A stretch of 32,274 bases of DNA from JBGLNJ01 sp964353405 (GTDB taxonomy: Bacteria > Chloroflexota > Anaerolineae > Fen-1058): assembly GCA_964353405.1 (NCBI GenBank), contig CAYGWJ010000130.1, forward strand, positions 1 through 32,274, written 5' to 3'. The notes beneath the pieces were generated by a model. That model did not search any database, was not told the origin of the DNA, and saw nothing but the letters and a program-made list of their open reading frames with translations. Position numbers and translations under genes: made by a program. Shown here piece after piece: positions 8,276 to 16,066 of this stretch (the stretch's first letter is position 1; every line of letters begins with the position of its first letter).

Positions 8276-10060
8276 ATGGATAACCTTATCGGCAAAACAT
8301 TGGGGCAATACCAGATCATACAAGTGGCCGGCAAAGGCGGGATGGCCGTCGTTTACAAAGCGTTCCAGCCGTCGCTGAACCGCTACGTAGCGCTCAAGGT
8401 GCTGCCGGACTATCTGGCGCAAGACGAGCAGTTTGTAATGCGCTTTGAGCAGGAAGCGCGCGCGGCAGCGGCGCTGCGCCATCCCAACATCATGGTCATT
8501 TACGACGTGGGTCAGGAGGGCAGCACGCATTTCATCGCCGCCGAGTACCTGGAAGGCGCCACGCTTTCACAGGCGATAGCCGCACAGCGCGGGCCGCTGC
8601 CCTTGCCGCGCATTGTCAACGTCATCAACCAGCTTGCTTCGGCGCTCGACTTTGCTCACCAGCGCGGGCTGGTGCACCGGGACATTAAACCTTCGAATGC
8701 CTTTATCGGCGCAGATGACCACGTGACACTGATGGACTTTGGCATTGCCAAGGCCTTACAAGGCGGCGCGCAGATGACGCGCACCGGGACGATGGTCGGC
8801 ACGCCAGAGTACATGTCGCCGGAACAGGCCGAGGGCCGGCCGATTGACCAACGCGCGGACAATTACTCGCTCGGCGTGATGCTGTATCAATTGCTGACCG
8901 GGCGCGTCCCATTCCAGGCCGAGACGCCCACGGCGGTTTTGCTGGCCCACCTGACCAAAGCGCCGCAGCTGCCGACTCTGCTCAATCCGGCCATCCCGCC
9001 GGCCGTGGAAGCAGTGGTGATGCGTTCGCTCGCCAAGCGGCCCGAGGAGCGCTTCCCGACGGCGGGTGAACTGGCGCGAGCGCTGGCTCAGGCCGCGTCG
9101 GGCGCGCCGGCCTCGGCCTACGCGCCGCCGACGGTCATTCCGGGGCGCCCGGCGCGCACCCCTGGGACTTTCCAGGGGCAAACGCCTTCACCCGTCTATG
9201 CGCCGGCTGCTTCTCAGCCAGGTGATGTGCCACGCACTCCCACGCCCCCGCCGATGCCGCCTCAGCGCAAGTCGGGGCAGGGAGTGAACTGGCTTGTGTG
9301 GGGCGGACTGGGTCTGGGTGCGGTAGCCTTTGTGTGTGTGGTCGGTTTTGTCATCTTGTACGTGATCGGCTCGTCCGGCGGCAGGCCGACGCCGGTTCCA
9401 ACAGAAGTGACGCTCGCCACCAAAGCGCCGCTCGCTACCGAAGCGCCGCCCACGCCGGCTGCCTCAGTACTATTCGAGGACGACTTTCAATCTCAGCCAG
9501 CCTCGGCGGATAAGGGCTGGGTGTTCGAGCCAGGTGAGAATGTGGACACGACCTGGTCGGCGGGCAAGGTGACGATCATCATCAAGAAAAAGAACTGGCT
9601 CGGCCTGAATTGGCCCGATGGCGACTATGACGATTTCGGCGTCGAGATCGAGGCCCAACCCACGACGAGTGCCTATACCGAATACGGCATCGTCTTCCGA
9701 GTGAGCGGGTCTTCTGACGCGCGCAGCTACTATATCTTTGGCGTGACCACGAACGGCAAATACTACTTGCAGAAAAAGATAGAGGGCGAGTGGGCTGATA
9801 CCGACCCGGTGAGCGCCACCTCTTCGCAAGCGACAAAGCCGGGCCAGGTCAAGAACGTCTTGCGCGTGCTGGCGCGCGGCCAGGAGATTCAACTCTACAT
9901 CAACGGCAGTCTTGTCAACACCGTCACGGACGATTCCGTTTCGTCCGGCAGTGTGGGCATCTTTGCCGGGACCGGCGACAACGATTCAGCGGCGGCGGCC
10001 TTTAGCCGTGTCACGGTGCTCGATGCGCAACAGGCTGCGGCGAGTTGGGGAACAAAATAG
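8276..10060 (+). CDS. Receptor-like Ser/Thr protein kinase with extracytoplasmic jelly-roll domain
   Basis: A protein of 594 residues. The kinase domain of the PknB type is at about 12-270: glycine loop AGKGGMAVVYK, ATP-binding Lys 41, HRDIKPSN with catalytic Asp 136, DFG with Asp 154, and GTPEYMSPEQ in the activation/P+1 region. A Pro-rich juxtamembrane linker follows, then one transmembrane helix at about 339-363. Outside, after a short Thr/Pro stalk, residues 390-590 form a beta-sandwich of the concanavalin/LamG-like or DUF1080 type (VLFEDDF at its start, NVLRVLARGQEIQLYING in the middle), a fold that often binds glycans. It should autophosphorylate and phosphorylate FHA partners on sensing an envelope ligand. 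ATG is preceded by GAGGAG. The linker holds one copy of a 29-bp palindromic word also present in the next kinase. Confidence 0.92.
   Translation: MDNLIGKTLGQYQIIQVAGKGGMAVVYKAFQPSLNRYVALKVLPDYLAQDEQFVMRFEQEARAAAALRHPNIMVIYDVGQEGSTHFIAAEYLEGATLSQAIAAQRGPLPLPRIVNVINQLASALDFAHQRGLVHRDIKPSNAFIGADDHVTLMDFGIAKALQGGAQMTRTGTMVGTPEYMSPEQAEGRPIDQRADNYSLGVMLYQLLTGRVPFQAETPTAVLLAHLTKAPQLPTLLNPAIPPAVEAVVMRSLAKRPEERFPTAGELARALAQAASGAPASAYAPPTVIPGRPARTPGTFQGQTPSPVYAPAASQPGDVPRTPTPPPMPPQRKSGQGVNWLVWGGLGLGAVAFVCVVGFVILYVIGSSGGRPTPVPTEVTLATKAPLATEAPPTPAASVLFEDDFQSQPASADKGWVFEPGENVDTTWSAGKVTIIIKKKNWLGLNWPDGDYDDFGVEIEAQPTTSAYTEYGIVFRVSGSSDARSYYIFGVTTNGKYYLQKKIEGEWADTDPVSATSSQATKPGQVKNVLRVLARGQEIQLYINGSLVNTVTDDSVSSGSVGIFAGTGDNDSAAAAFSRVTVLDAQQAAASWGTK
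9153..9181 (+). repeat. 29-bp palindromic word inside kinase gene, copy 1
   Basis: CGCGCA, then CCCCTGG, GACTTT, CCAGGGG, CAA: a 7-bp perfect stem with a six-base loop. The identical 29 bases occur at 11288-11316. Here they encode RTPGTFQGQ (residues 294-302) in the cytosolic linker before the transmembrane helix. Confidence 0.75.
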
Positions 10061-10101
10061 TGATGAGTGGATAGTGGCGAAGCGATCAGCCATCCGCTAC
10101 A
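10060..10101. repeat. Heptad-phased inverted repeat between two kinase genes
   Basis: The left arm has units GTGATGA, GTGGATA, GTGGCGA (10060-10080). The right arm has AGCGATC, AGCCATC, CGCTACA (10081-10101), which are reverse-complement-like. It starts on the last base of the upstream stop codon and ends 33 bases before the next start, and may form a hairpin in the transcript. Confidence 0.55.
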
Positions 10102-10134
10102 CGCGATAAAGAATATGCGACTTGCGGGGTGTCC

Positions 10135-12369
10135 ATGCCAGACAGTCTTATAGGAAAAACACTGGGCCAATACCAGATCGTCGAGCTGGCCGGCCGGGGC
10201 GGCATGGCGACGGTGTACAAAGCCTACCAGCCATCGCTGCGGCGCTATGTGGCGCTCAAGGTGTTACCGGATTATCTGGCCGCGGACGAAGAGTTCGTGG
10301 TGCGCTTTCGGCAAGAGGCGCTGGCCGCCGCCGCACTGCGCCACCCGAACATTCTTGTCATTCACGATGTGGGCCAGGAAGGCAACACTCACTACATGGC
10401 GATGGAATTTCTGGAGGGCCAGACGCTGTCTGATGTCCTTCGACGCACGGGTGGACTGCCACTTGCACGGATCGCTCGGCTTCTCGATCAGATCGCCTCG
10501 GCGCTGGACTTTGCACATCGGCGCGGCCTGGTTCACCGTGACATCAAACCGGCCAACATTTTCATCGGCCAGGATGACCACGTGACGCTGGTGGACTTTG
10601 GCATCGTCAAGGCCATGTCCGGCGCGGGTGTCACGCGCACGGGTATGATGGTCGGCACGCCGGAATACATGTCGCCGGAACAGATTGACGGGCGACCTGT
10701 AGATCAGCGCTCGGACCTGTACTCGCTGGGCGTGGTGCTCTATCAGATGCTCACCGGGCAGGCGCCTTTTACAGCGGACACGCCCAGTGCCGTCATGTAC
10801 GCGCAGGTGAACAAGCAACCCACACCGCCCTCCAAACTGACGGCGTTCGTCACCCCTGAAGCTGAAGCGGTGGTGCTGCGCGCGCTCGCCAAGAATCCGC
10901 AGGAGCGCTTTAACCATGTGCCAGAGATGGCGCAAGCCTTTTCGCAGGCGGTTGCGGGACAGCGTCCCGCGCCGGGCGGCCCAACGGTGGCGATGCCTGT
11001 TCCGCCTCTCCCCAAGACTATGGCTGCGCCCTCCAAGCCTGCCCCGTCTCCCCGTCCGCTCTGGCCGATTTTTGCCGGGTTGGGAGCTTTGGCGTTGATT
11101 GCAGTGATGGTAACCATGGTGATAGCGATCGGCGTCTTGCGAGGGAGAGGAGGATTGCGCCCAGCCTTCCAGACGACGACGGCCATGCCCACGCGCCAGG
11201 TGGCAGCCTTGCCCACGTCTACGCTTGCGCCGACGGCAACTTTACCCTTACCTTCAACTGCCACGCCAACGCCTCCCCCTACCTCGACGCGCACCCCTGG
11301 GACTTTCCAGGGGCAAGCGTCCTCGCCTGCGTCTGCACCTACGGCAACTCTCGCTCAACTGACGGCCACGCCTACCCAAGCCGCGACATTGACGCCCAGC
11401 CCCACACGCCTGGCGCCGACGACGCGGCCGGGCGCCTTGTTTGACTTTGAAGCGCCGGTGAACTGGCGGCGCGGCGACCAGCCGAACGGCGCGCTCACTC
11501 AATCCACGGCCCAGGCGCACTCGGGCCTTGCCTCGGCTCGGCTCGATTACAGCTTTCCCACCAGCGCCAATGACTTTGTCGTGTTCATCAATCAAGCGCC
11601 GTTAAGCGGTCAGCCCAACGCTATCGGCGCATGGACATATGGCGATGGCTCAGGCCATTTCCTCAATGTGTGGATCAAAGATGCCAGCGGGCAAGTCTGG
11701 CAGGTTCCGTTGGGCCGAGTGGGCGGCCCAGGCTGGAATCAAATGGCCGGCTATATCGCTCCCGGCCAGCCGTGGCCGTGGACACACATCAGCGGGCCGG
11801 ATAACGGCACGGTGGCTTATCCTGTCAGTTTTTACGCACTCGTGCTGGACGACTATCCCGACACTTTTATCGGCAGCGGGACGATTTATGTTGACGACAT
11901 CTCTATTTGGAGGACGGACAGTATACCGACGCCTGTGAGCCACGCCCCCGCTGCGAGCGCGACGCCCGGCGCAGCGGTCACCAGCGGGCCGACGCCCACT
12001 GTGGCGAACGAGCCGCGCGGCGTGATACTCATCAATCCGCTCAACGGCGCATTCTTCAAATCCTCCGACATCACCTTCAGGTGGTCAGGCGGCGCACTGC
12101 AATCCGGAGAAACATTCCTGGTCGAGATCATCCCGGCCCTGGCTGAAAAGAAAGGCACGTGCATGACGGAATCGGACTATGGCAACTCGGGCCACCAGTT
12201 CAGCCCGCCGCTCACCGATCACCAGTGGACGACTGACATCGCCGCTCCGGCGGGCAACAAGTCCAAGCCGTGCGCAGGACGAATCGAGTGGCGCGTCCAC
12301 GTCCGGGATGCGAATGGGAACACAATCCAATCCACGCCGCGCAGCTATTTTGAATGGAACCCGCTCTAG
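10135..12369 (+). CDS. Receptor-like Ser/Thr protein kinase with carbohydrate-binding-like and Ig-like outer domains
   Basis: A protein of 744 residues from ATG 10135, which has GGGGTG upstream and gives MPDSLIGKTLGQYQIV, aligned with the other kinases; GTG 10129 is an alternative. Kinase domain about 13-270: AGRGGMATVYK, Lys 42, HRDIKPAN with Asp 136, DFG Asp 154, GTPEYMSPEQ. Transmembrane helix about 309-337. A long Thr/Pro stalk (about 345-430) follows, then a jelly-roll carbohydrate-binding-like domain (FDFEAPVNW, HSGLASARLDY, TIYVDDISIW; about 435-600), another short stalk, and a C-terminal Ig/fibronectin-like domain (NPLNGAFFKSSDITFRWSGG to the end) with two cysteines that could pair. 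It is a close paralogue of the kinase just upstream in its kinase half but has a different sensor. The stalk contains copy 2 of the 29-bp palindromic word. Role: envelope-sensing kinase. Confidence 0.92.
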   Translation: MPDSLIGKTLGQYQIVELAGRGGMATVYKAYQPSLRRYVALKVLPDYLAADEEFVVRFRQEALAAAALRHPNILVIHDVGQEGNTHYMAMEFLEGQTLSDVLRRTGGLPLARIARLLDQIASALDFAHRRGLVHRDIKPANIFIGQDDHVTLVDFGIVKAMSGAGVTRTGMMVGTPEYMSPEQIDGRPVDQRSDLYSLGVVLYQMLTGQAPFTADTPSAVMYAQVNKQPTPPSKLTAFVTPEAEAVVLRALAKNPQERFNHVPEMAQAFSQAVAGQRPAPGGPTVAMPVPPLPKTMAAPSKPAPSPRPLWPIFAGLGALALIAVMVTMVIAIGVLRGRGGLRPAFQTTTAMPTRQVAALPTSTLAPTATLPLPSTATPTPPPTSTRTPGTFQGQASSPASAPTATLAQLTATPTQAATLTPSPTRLAPTTRPGALFDFEAPVNWRRGDQPNGALTQSTAQAHSGLASARLDYSFPTSANDFVVFINQAPLSGQPNAIGAWTYGDGSGHFLNVWIKDASGQVWQVPLGRVGGPGWNQMAGYIAPGQPWPWTHISGPDNGTVAYPVSFYALVLDDYPDTFIGSGTIYVDDISIWRTDSIPTPVSHAPAASATPGAAVTSGPTPTVANEPRGVILINPLNGAFFKSSDITFRWSGGALQSGETFLVEIIPALAEKKGTCMTESDYGNSGHQFSPPLTDHQWTTDIAAPAGNKSKPCAGRIEWRVHVRDANGNTIQSTPRSYFEWNPL
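11288..11316 (+). repeat. 29-bp palindromic word inside kinase gene, copy 2
   Basis: Identical over 29 bases to 9153-9181 and read in the same frame as RTPGTFQGQ (residues 386-394). Here it lies in the extracytoplasmic stalk after the membrane helix, while copy 1 lies before it. Confidence 0.75.
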
Positions 12370-12470
12370 CAGCAATACTGTTTAGACAAGGCCGGAGTCG
12401 AGCCTTTAGGCGGGCAAACACCGGCTGAAGCCTTGACTCCAATGCGCTAACTGAACAGTATTGGCTCTAG
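12366..12470. mobile_element. MITE-like palindromic element 1, bounded by CTAG
   Basis: Outer arms CAATACTGTT (12373-12382) and AACAGTATTG (12454-12463) are perfect reverse complements, and both ends are bounded by CTAG (12366-12369 and 12467-12470), which could be a target duplication. Nested inside is a second palindrome (12394-12440) beginning GGAGTCGAG and ending CTTGACTCC, of the same kind as that at 17920. It carries no gene. Its left CTAG overlaps the stop codon of the kinase gene. Confidence 0.5.
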
Positions 12471-12563
12471 GAGCCTGTCGGAGAACCCGTAGTTTAGGGC
12501 CTTGTGCCCGTCGCAAGTCCAACGCCCGCAAGGGGCTAGGCTACCTCTCCGACAAGCTGCTAG
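12467..12563. mobile_element. MITE-like palindromic element 2, bounded by CTAG
   Basis: Left end CTAG GAGCCTGTCGGAGA and right end TCTCCGACAAGCTG CTAG are imperfect terminal inverted repeats: reading the right end in reverse gives CTAG CAGCTTGTCGGAGA, with two mismatches. It abuts element 1 and shares its CTAG. No coding capacity, about 97 bases. It may be a non-autonomous transposon end-pair. Confidence 0.45.
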
Positions 12564-12591
12564 CAGTGGTCAGTGGGCAGTGGGCAGTGGT
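12564..12591 (+). repeat. Four tandem heptads CAGTGGK
   Basis: CAGTGGT, CAGTGGG, CAGTGGG, CAGTGGT run head to tail, directly after MITE-like element 2. This is the simplest of the four heptad loci in the window and shows no complementary arm. Confidence 0.6.
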
Positions 12592-12634
12592 GAGTGTTCA
12601 AGGCAGCCGATTTCTCCCCTCGCGCATTAAGAGT

Positions 12635-12640
12635 TATAAT
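12635..12640 (+). promoter_or_regulatory. -10 box upstream of the VPI-repeat protein gene
   Basis: A perfect TATAAT 65 bases before the ATG at 12705. The hexamer 17 bases upstream (TTCTCC) is a weak -35. Location after the repeat cluster suggests a new transcript starts here. Confidence 0.4.
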
Positions 12641-12704
12641 TCATATGCCGCGATGGAGCGAGTCGTTGTGATGAGCGATCAGAAACAGTATCGGGAGGAT
12701 GTCT

Positions 12705-13325
12705 ATGTCCAATAAGGTACTCAAATCGGATGACACACAACCGATACCTGTAACAACACAGAGCGCTGCGCCACAAACTTGCAGAACGCCGTCACTGGCG
12801 CGGCTGGAGCGTTCCATCCAGGTGTTGTGGCTGGCAACGGTGCTGGTGGGGTTGGTGGCGCTTGCCTCGCTCGCCGTCAATGCCGTGCTGGTGGTTCGGC
12901 TGCTGGCGATTCGCAACCAGGTGTCCGAGGCGCTCACCAGCGCTTTGCGCTCGCTCGACAACCTGGCCGGGCAAAGCATTGCGTTCGACTTTCCCATCTC
13001 ACAGACGGTCAGCTTGGAAACCGATGTGCCGCTCAAGCAGGACCTCAGTTTTCCGTTCAAGGGCAATTTCCCGGTCAACACGACCGTCAGTGTGCCGATC
13101 AACCTGGGGCCGTTGCTGGGCACGCAAGTGGTCAACGTGCCGATCAATACGACCGTGCCGGTGGACGTGAACGTGCCGATTCGCATAGATCAGACTTTTC
13201 ACATCAAGACGCAGGCGCCGGTGCAGATGAACGTCCCGATTCGTCTCAGCCCGAATGACCCGCCTCTCAAAGATTGGCTCGCCCAGGCCCGCGCATGGCT
13301 GCAAGGCCTCCGCAAATCTCTATAA
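12705..13325 (+). CDS. Membrane-anchored protein with VPI-type beta repeats, unknown function
   Basis: A protein of 206 residues. I take ATG 12705, six bases after GGGAGG; the upstream ATG 12699 overlaps that site. One transmembrane helix lies at about residues 41-68 after a polar N-terminus, so the C-terminus is probably outside. The rest (about 85-190) is a run of alternating short strands with recurring hydrophobic-Pro-hydrophobic words: FPIS, VPLK, FPFK, FPVN, VPIN, VPIN, VPVDVNVPIR, VPIR, spaced about 8-14 residues. That pattern suggests a flat or filamentous beta repeat. No enzyme motif and no cysteine near the membrane are seen. It precedes the aldolase by 31 bases. I do not recognise a named family. 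Confidence 0.75.
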   Translation: MSNKVLKSDDTQPIPVTTQSAAPQTCRTPSLARLERSIQVLWLATVLVGLVALASLAVNAVLVVRLLAIRNQVSEALTSALRSLDNLAGQSIAFDFPISQTVSLETDVPLKQDLSFPFKGNFPVNTTVSVPINLGPLLGTQVVNVPINTTVPVDVNVPIRIDQTFHIKTQAPVQMNVPIRLSPNDPPLKDWLAQARAWLQGLRKSL

Positions 13326-13356
13326 TGCGGCCTGAGGCGGCGGAAGGTGTGAACCC

Positions 13357-14004
13357 ATGAGCTACGAGATCATGCGTACCGACGTGGTGAACGTGACCCG
13401 GACGATGCTGACGCTGGGCCTGACCTTTGGCGATAGCGGCAGCGTCAGCGCGCGTGTGGGTGAAGCAGCCGGACGGGCGCTGCTGGCCATCACGCCGCAG
13501 GGCCGTTACGTTGACGAGCTGGCTTCCCACGACATCGTCATCGTGGGCGAAGAGGGCAAGCCGGTCGAGGGCAAAAGTACTCCATCCGCCGAGTTATCTT
13601 TGCACGTGGCGGTCTATCGCGCACGGCCCGACGTGAGCGCAGTGATCCATGCACACCCGCCGATGAGCAGTGCGACGGCGGTGGTGGGACGTCCCATCCC
13701 GCCGATCCTGGAAGACCAGTTGGTTTACTTGGGCGGCCAGATTGAGGTTGCGCCGTATGCCCTGCCGGGCAGCCAGGAATGGGTCTGGGGCGCGGTCAAA
13801 GCATTATCCAACCGCAATGCCTGCCTGCTGGCCAATCATGGCGCACTGATCGTGGGCAAGGACCTCAAGGCAGCGCTCATCGCCTGCCAATTTCTCGAAA
13901 AATGTGCGATGGCATTTTTATACGCAACGTGGGCCGGACAGGTGAACAGCCTGCCGCCGCAGGTGGCGCAAACCGAAACCACGCTCTTTGAGGTGCAGAG
14001 ATAA
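13357..14004 (+). CDS. Class II aldolase/adducin family protein (fuculose-phosphate-aldolase-like)
   Basis: A protein of 215 residues, typical for the family. Visible motifs: TFGDSGSVSAR (substrate phosphate loop, normally G-N/T-x-S), PSAELSLH with the catalytic Glu, HAHPP with two zinc-binding His, and NHGAL with the third zinc-binding His. It should be a zinc enzyme that cleaves or forms a sugar phosphate such as L-fuculose-1-phosphate or a related ribulose phosphate; the exact substrate is unclear. The ATG is preceded by GGAAGG. A TATAAT overlaps the stop of the preceding gene (13321-13326) and may be its -10. It is the only obvious metabolic enzyme in the kinase run, and the next kinase starts 87 bases later. 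No sign of damage. Confidence 0.9.
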   Translation: MSYEIMRTDVVNVTRTMLTLGLTFGDSGSVSARVGEAAGRALLAITPQGRYVDELASHDIVIVGEEGKPVEGKSTPSAELSLHVAVYRARPDVSAVIHAHPPMSSATAVVGRPIPPILEDQLVYLGGQIEVAPYALPGSQEWVWGAVKALSNRNACLLANHGALIVGKDLKAALIACQFLEKCAMAFLYATWAGQVNSLPPQVAQTETTLFEVQR

Positions 14005-14091
14005 CACTGGCATCTGCTCGAGATGGAAGGGCTGCGTTCCACAGCCTGTGCGATGTTGCGTACTGAACGCTCGGCGTGTCAAGGAGGCCGT

Positions 14092-15894
14092 ATGCAAAAT
14101 CTAGTCGGTACAACCCTGGGGCAATATCAAATCGTCCAGGAAATAGGCCGGGGCGGGATGGCTGTGGTGTACAAGGCTTATCAGCCCTCGCTGACTCGTT
14201 ATGTGGCCATCAAGGTGCTGCCGCCCCAGTTCAGTTTTGACCAGGACTTTATCGAGCGGTTCGTGCGTGAGGCACGCGGTGCGGCCATGCTGCACCATCC
14301 GAACATCATCACCATCCACGACGTGTCCGAGCAAGACGGGGTGCACTATTTCGTGATGGAGTACCTCACCGGCAAGACGCTCGACCTGGTGCTGGCCCAA
14401 ACGCCGATGCCGCCGCCACGCATCGTGCACATCATCCGCCAGGTGGCCGGTGCGCTTGACCACGCGCACTCGCAAGGCCTGATTCACCGCGACATCAAGC
14501 CCAGCAACATCAGCGTGGACGAGGTCCGCAACGACCACGTGGTGCTGATGGACTTTGGCCTGGTGCGCGCCGGTCAAGATAGCAAGCTCACCAAGACCGG
14601 CATGATTGTCGGCACGCCCGAATACATGTCGCCGGAGCAGGCGCAGGGCGAAGAGGTGGACTATCGCACCGACCTCTACTCGCTCGGCGTCGTTCTATAC
14701 CGGATGCTCACGGGGACGGCGCCGTTCGTCCGTTCGACCCCGGCCGCGGTGCTGTTGGCACACGTAGCCTATGAGCCACTCCCAGTTTCCCAGATCAACC
14801 CCACGGTGCCCAAGTCAGTTGAGGCGGTCGTGCTCAAGGCAATGGCCAAAGATCGGAATCGGCGTTACCAATCGGCCGGAGAGTTGGCGCGCGACTTGTC
14901 GGTGGCGATCACGGGTCAGATGCCGGCCGGACTAGAGCCTCAGGCCGTGCGCACGACGACGACACTACCAGCGCCCCCACCGATGTCCGCCACCATACTG
15001 CCAACGGTTATTTCCGCGCCTACAACACCACCGCCGTCCGCCGCCATACTGCCAACGGTTGTTTCCGCGCCTACAACACCACCGCCGTTGGCCCCCACGA
15101 CCCACGTGCCTGTTCCACCCGCTCCGGTCGAACAGAAGCGAGCCGGTAAAACTTCGCCGGTGGTTCTGGTGGGCCTGGGCGCGGCTGCTCTGGTGGTGCT
15201 CTGCGCAATAGGCGTCTTGGCGGCTGCGGCGTTGGGCGTGTTCAGGCCCCGTGGCACAGCAGTGGCACAGCCCACCGTTGCGGCCAGCCCGACGACCAGC
15301 GTGACGCTGTTGACTGCCCCCAATTTAAAAGAGCCTGCCGATGGCGCGACATTATCACCGAATGATGCCATCACGTTGGCTTGGGAGCCGGTCTCTGGCT
15401 TGTCGCCCGATGACGCGTATGTCGTGACGCTGAACTGTGGAGCGCCTCAGACGGCGACCGTCAAAGAAACAAGCTATGTGGTTCCATCGTCGCTGCGGGC
15501 GTCGCTTGTGGCGCCTTACCAGTGCCGGTGGAGTGTGGCCATGATGGCGCAAGATGGAACTGCGCGCAGCCAGCCCAGCAGCACACGGCAGTTCGTGTGG
15601 AACATGGCCACAGCCACCCCCATGCCACCAAGTCCGGCGACGGCGACGCTGGTGACGACACCGACCTCGACGCCTTCGAGCGTGCCAACGTCAACGCCGC
15701 GACCGGTTCTGCCAACGAATACACCGCCGCCAATACGGGCAACGCCAACAGTGGCCTGTACGGGTGGCCGGGTCTGGAACGGCGCCGAATGTGTCTGCCC
15801 GCCCGACAAACCCGACTGGACCGGTAGTCAATGTATCCCGAAGGAGAAGGGGGGAGACGGTGGAGGGGGCAAGCTACCGCCTCCGCCACCATGA
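14092..15894 (+). CDS. Receptor-like Ser/Thr protein kinase with C-terminal four-cysteine module
   Basis: A protein of 600 residues from ATG 14092, which has AGGAGG upstream; the in-frame ATG at 14023 has none. Kinase domain about 12-270: IGRGGMAVVYK, Lys 41, HRDIKPSN with Asp 134, DFG Asp 154, GTPEYMSPEQ. The cytosolic linker holds a tandem 17-residue duplication. Transmembrane helix about 356-384. Outside: an Ig/fibronectin-like domain (APNLKEPADGATLSPNDAITLAWEP, with two Cys), a Thr/Pro stalk, and at the end CTGGRVWNGAECVCPPDKPD...QCIPK, a compact module with four Cys, closed by a Gly/Pro-rich tail. The same module ends the CHAT protein at 21085. It is the third receptor kinase of the locus, with a different sensor. 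It should sit in the membrane, kinase inside. Confidence 0.92.
   Translation: MQNLVGTTLGQYQIVQEIGRGGMAVVYKAYQPSLTRYVAIKVLPPQFSFDQDFIERFVREARGAAMLHHPNIITIHDVSEQDGVHYFVMEYLTGKTLDLVLAQTPMPPPRIVHIIRQVAGALDHAHSQGLIHRDIKPSNISVDEVRNDHVVLMDFGLVRAGQDSKLTKTGMIVGTPEYMSPEQAQGEEVDYRTDLYSLGVVLYRMLTGTAPFVRSTPAAVLLAHVAYEPLPVSQINPTVPKSVEAVVLKAMAKDRNRRYQSAGELARDLSVAITGQMPAGLEPQAVRTTTTLPAPPPMSATILPTVISAPTTPPPSAAILPTVVSAPTTPPPLAPTTHVPVPPAPVEQKRAGKTSPVVLVGLGAAALVVLCAIGVLAAAALGVFRPRGTAVAQPTVAASPTTSVTLLTAPNLKEPADGATLSPNDAITLAWEPVSGLSPDDAYVVTLNCGAPQTATVKETSYVVPSSLRASLVAPYQCRWSVAMMAQDGTARSQPSSTRQFVWNMATATPMPPSPATATLVTTPTSTPSSVPTSTPRPVLPTNTPPPIRATPTVACTGGRVWNGAECVCPPDKPDWTGSQCIPKEKGGDGGGGKLPPPPP
14986..15087 (+). repeat. 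51-bp in-frame tandem duplication
   Basis: Units 14986-15036 and 15037-15087 are nearly identical (two substitutions by eye). They encode SATILPTVISAPTTPPP and SAAILPTVVSAPTTPPP. The duplication lengthens the juxtamembrane cytosolic linker of the kinase and keeps the frame. Confidence 0.85.
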
Positions 15895-15977
15895 TCCTGC
15901 ATTGTGACACCTGGATGGACAGTGTTCCCTGGCGTGCATCGCCTGTAGATAGGTGAGACGGCCACTGTGACTTTTTC

Positions 15978-16061
15978 GTTCCGAACGGAGGTGGCAATGA
16001 ACCAATAGGCGGCAAAGGCGAAAAGAGCATTTGAACCGAGCTACATGTTCCGAACGGAGGT
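15978..16061 (+). repeat. Duplicated ribosome-binding region, first copy opening a three-codon ORF
   Basis: GTTCCGAACGGAGGT occurs at 15978-15992 and again at 16047-16061. Each is followed by GCA and an ATG (15997 and 16067). The first ATG opens M-N-Q-stop (15997-16008); the second starts the secreted PPC protein. The first copy may be a leader mini-ORF or the relic of a duplication. Confidence 0.6.
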
Positions 16062-16066
16062 ACGCA

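Noticed and set aside
12653..12715. A 20-codon open frame overlapping the start of the VPI-repeat gene
   Set aside because: Shares no ribosome-binding site of its own and has no known counterpart.
14986..15087. CRISPR-like array
   Set aside because: Only two adjacent units without spacers, in frame in a kinase; no array and no cas genes anywhere in the window.
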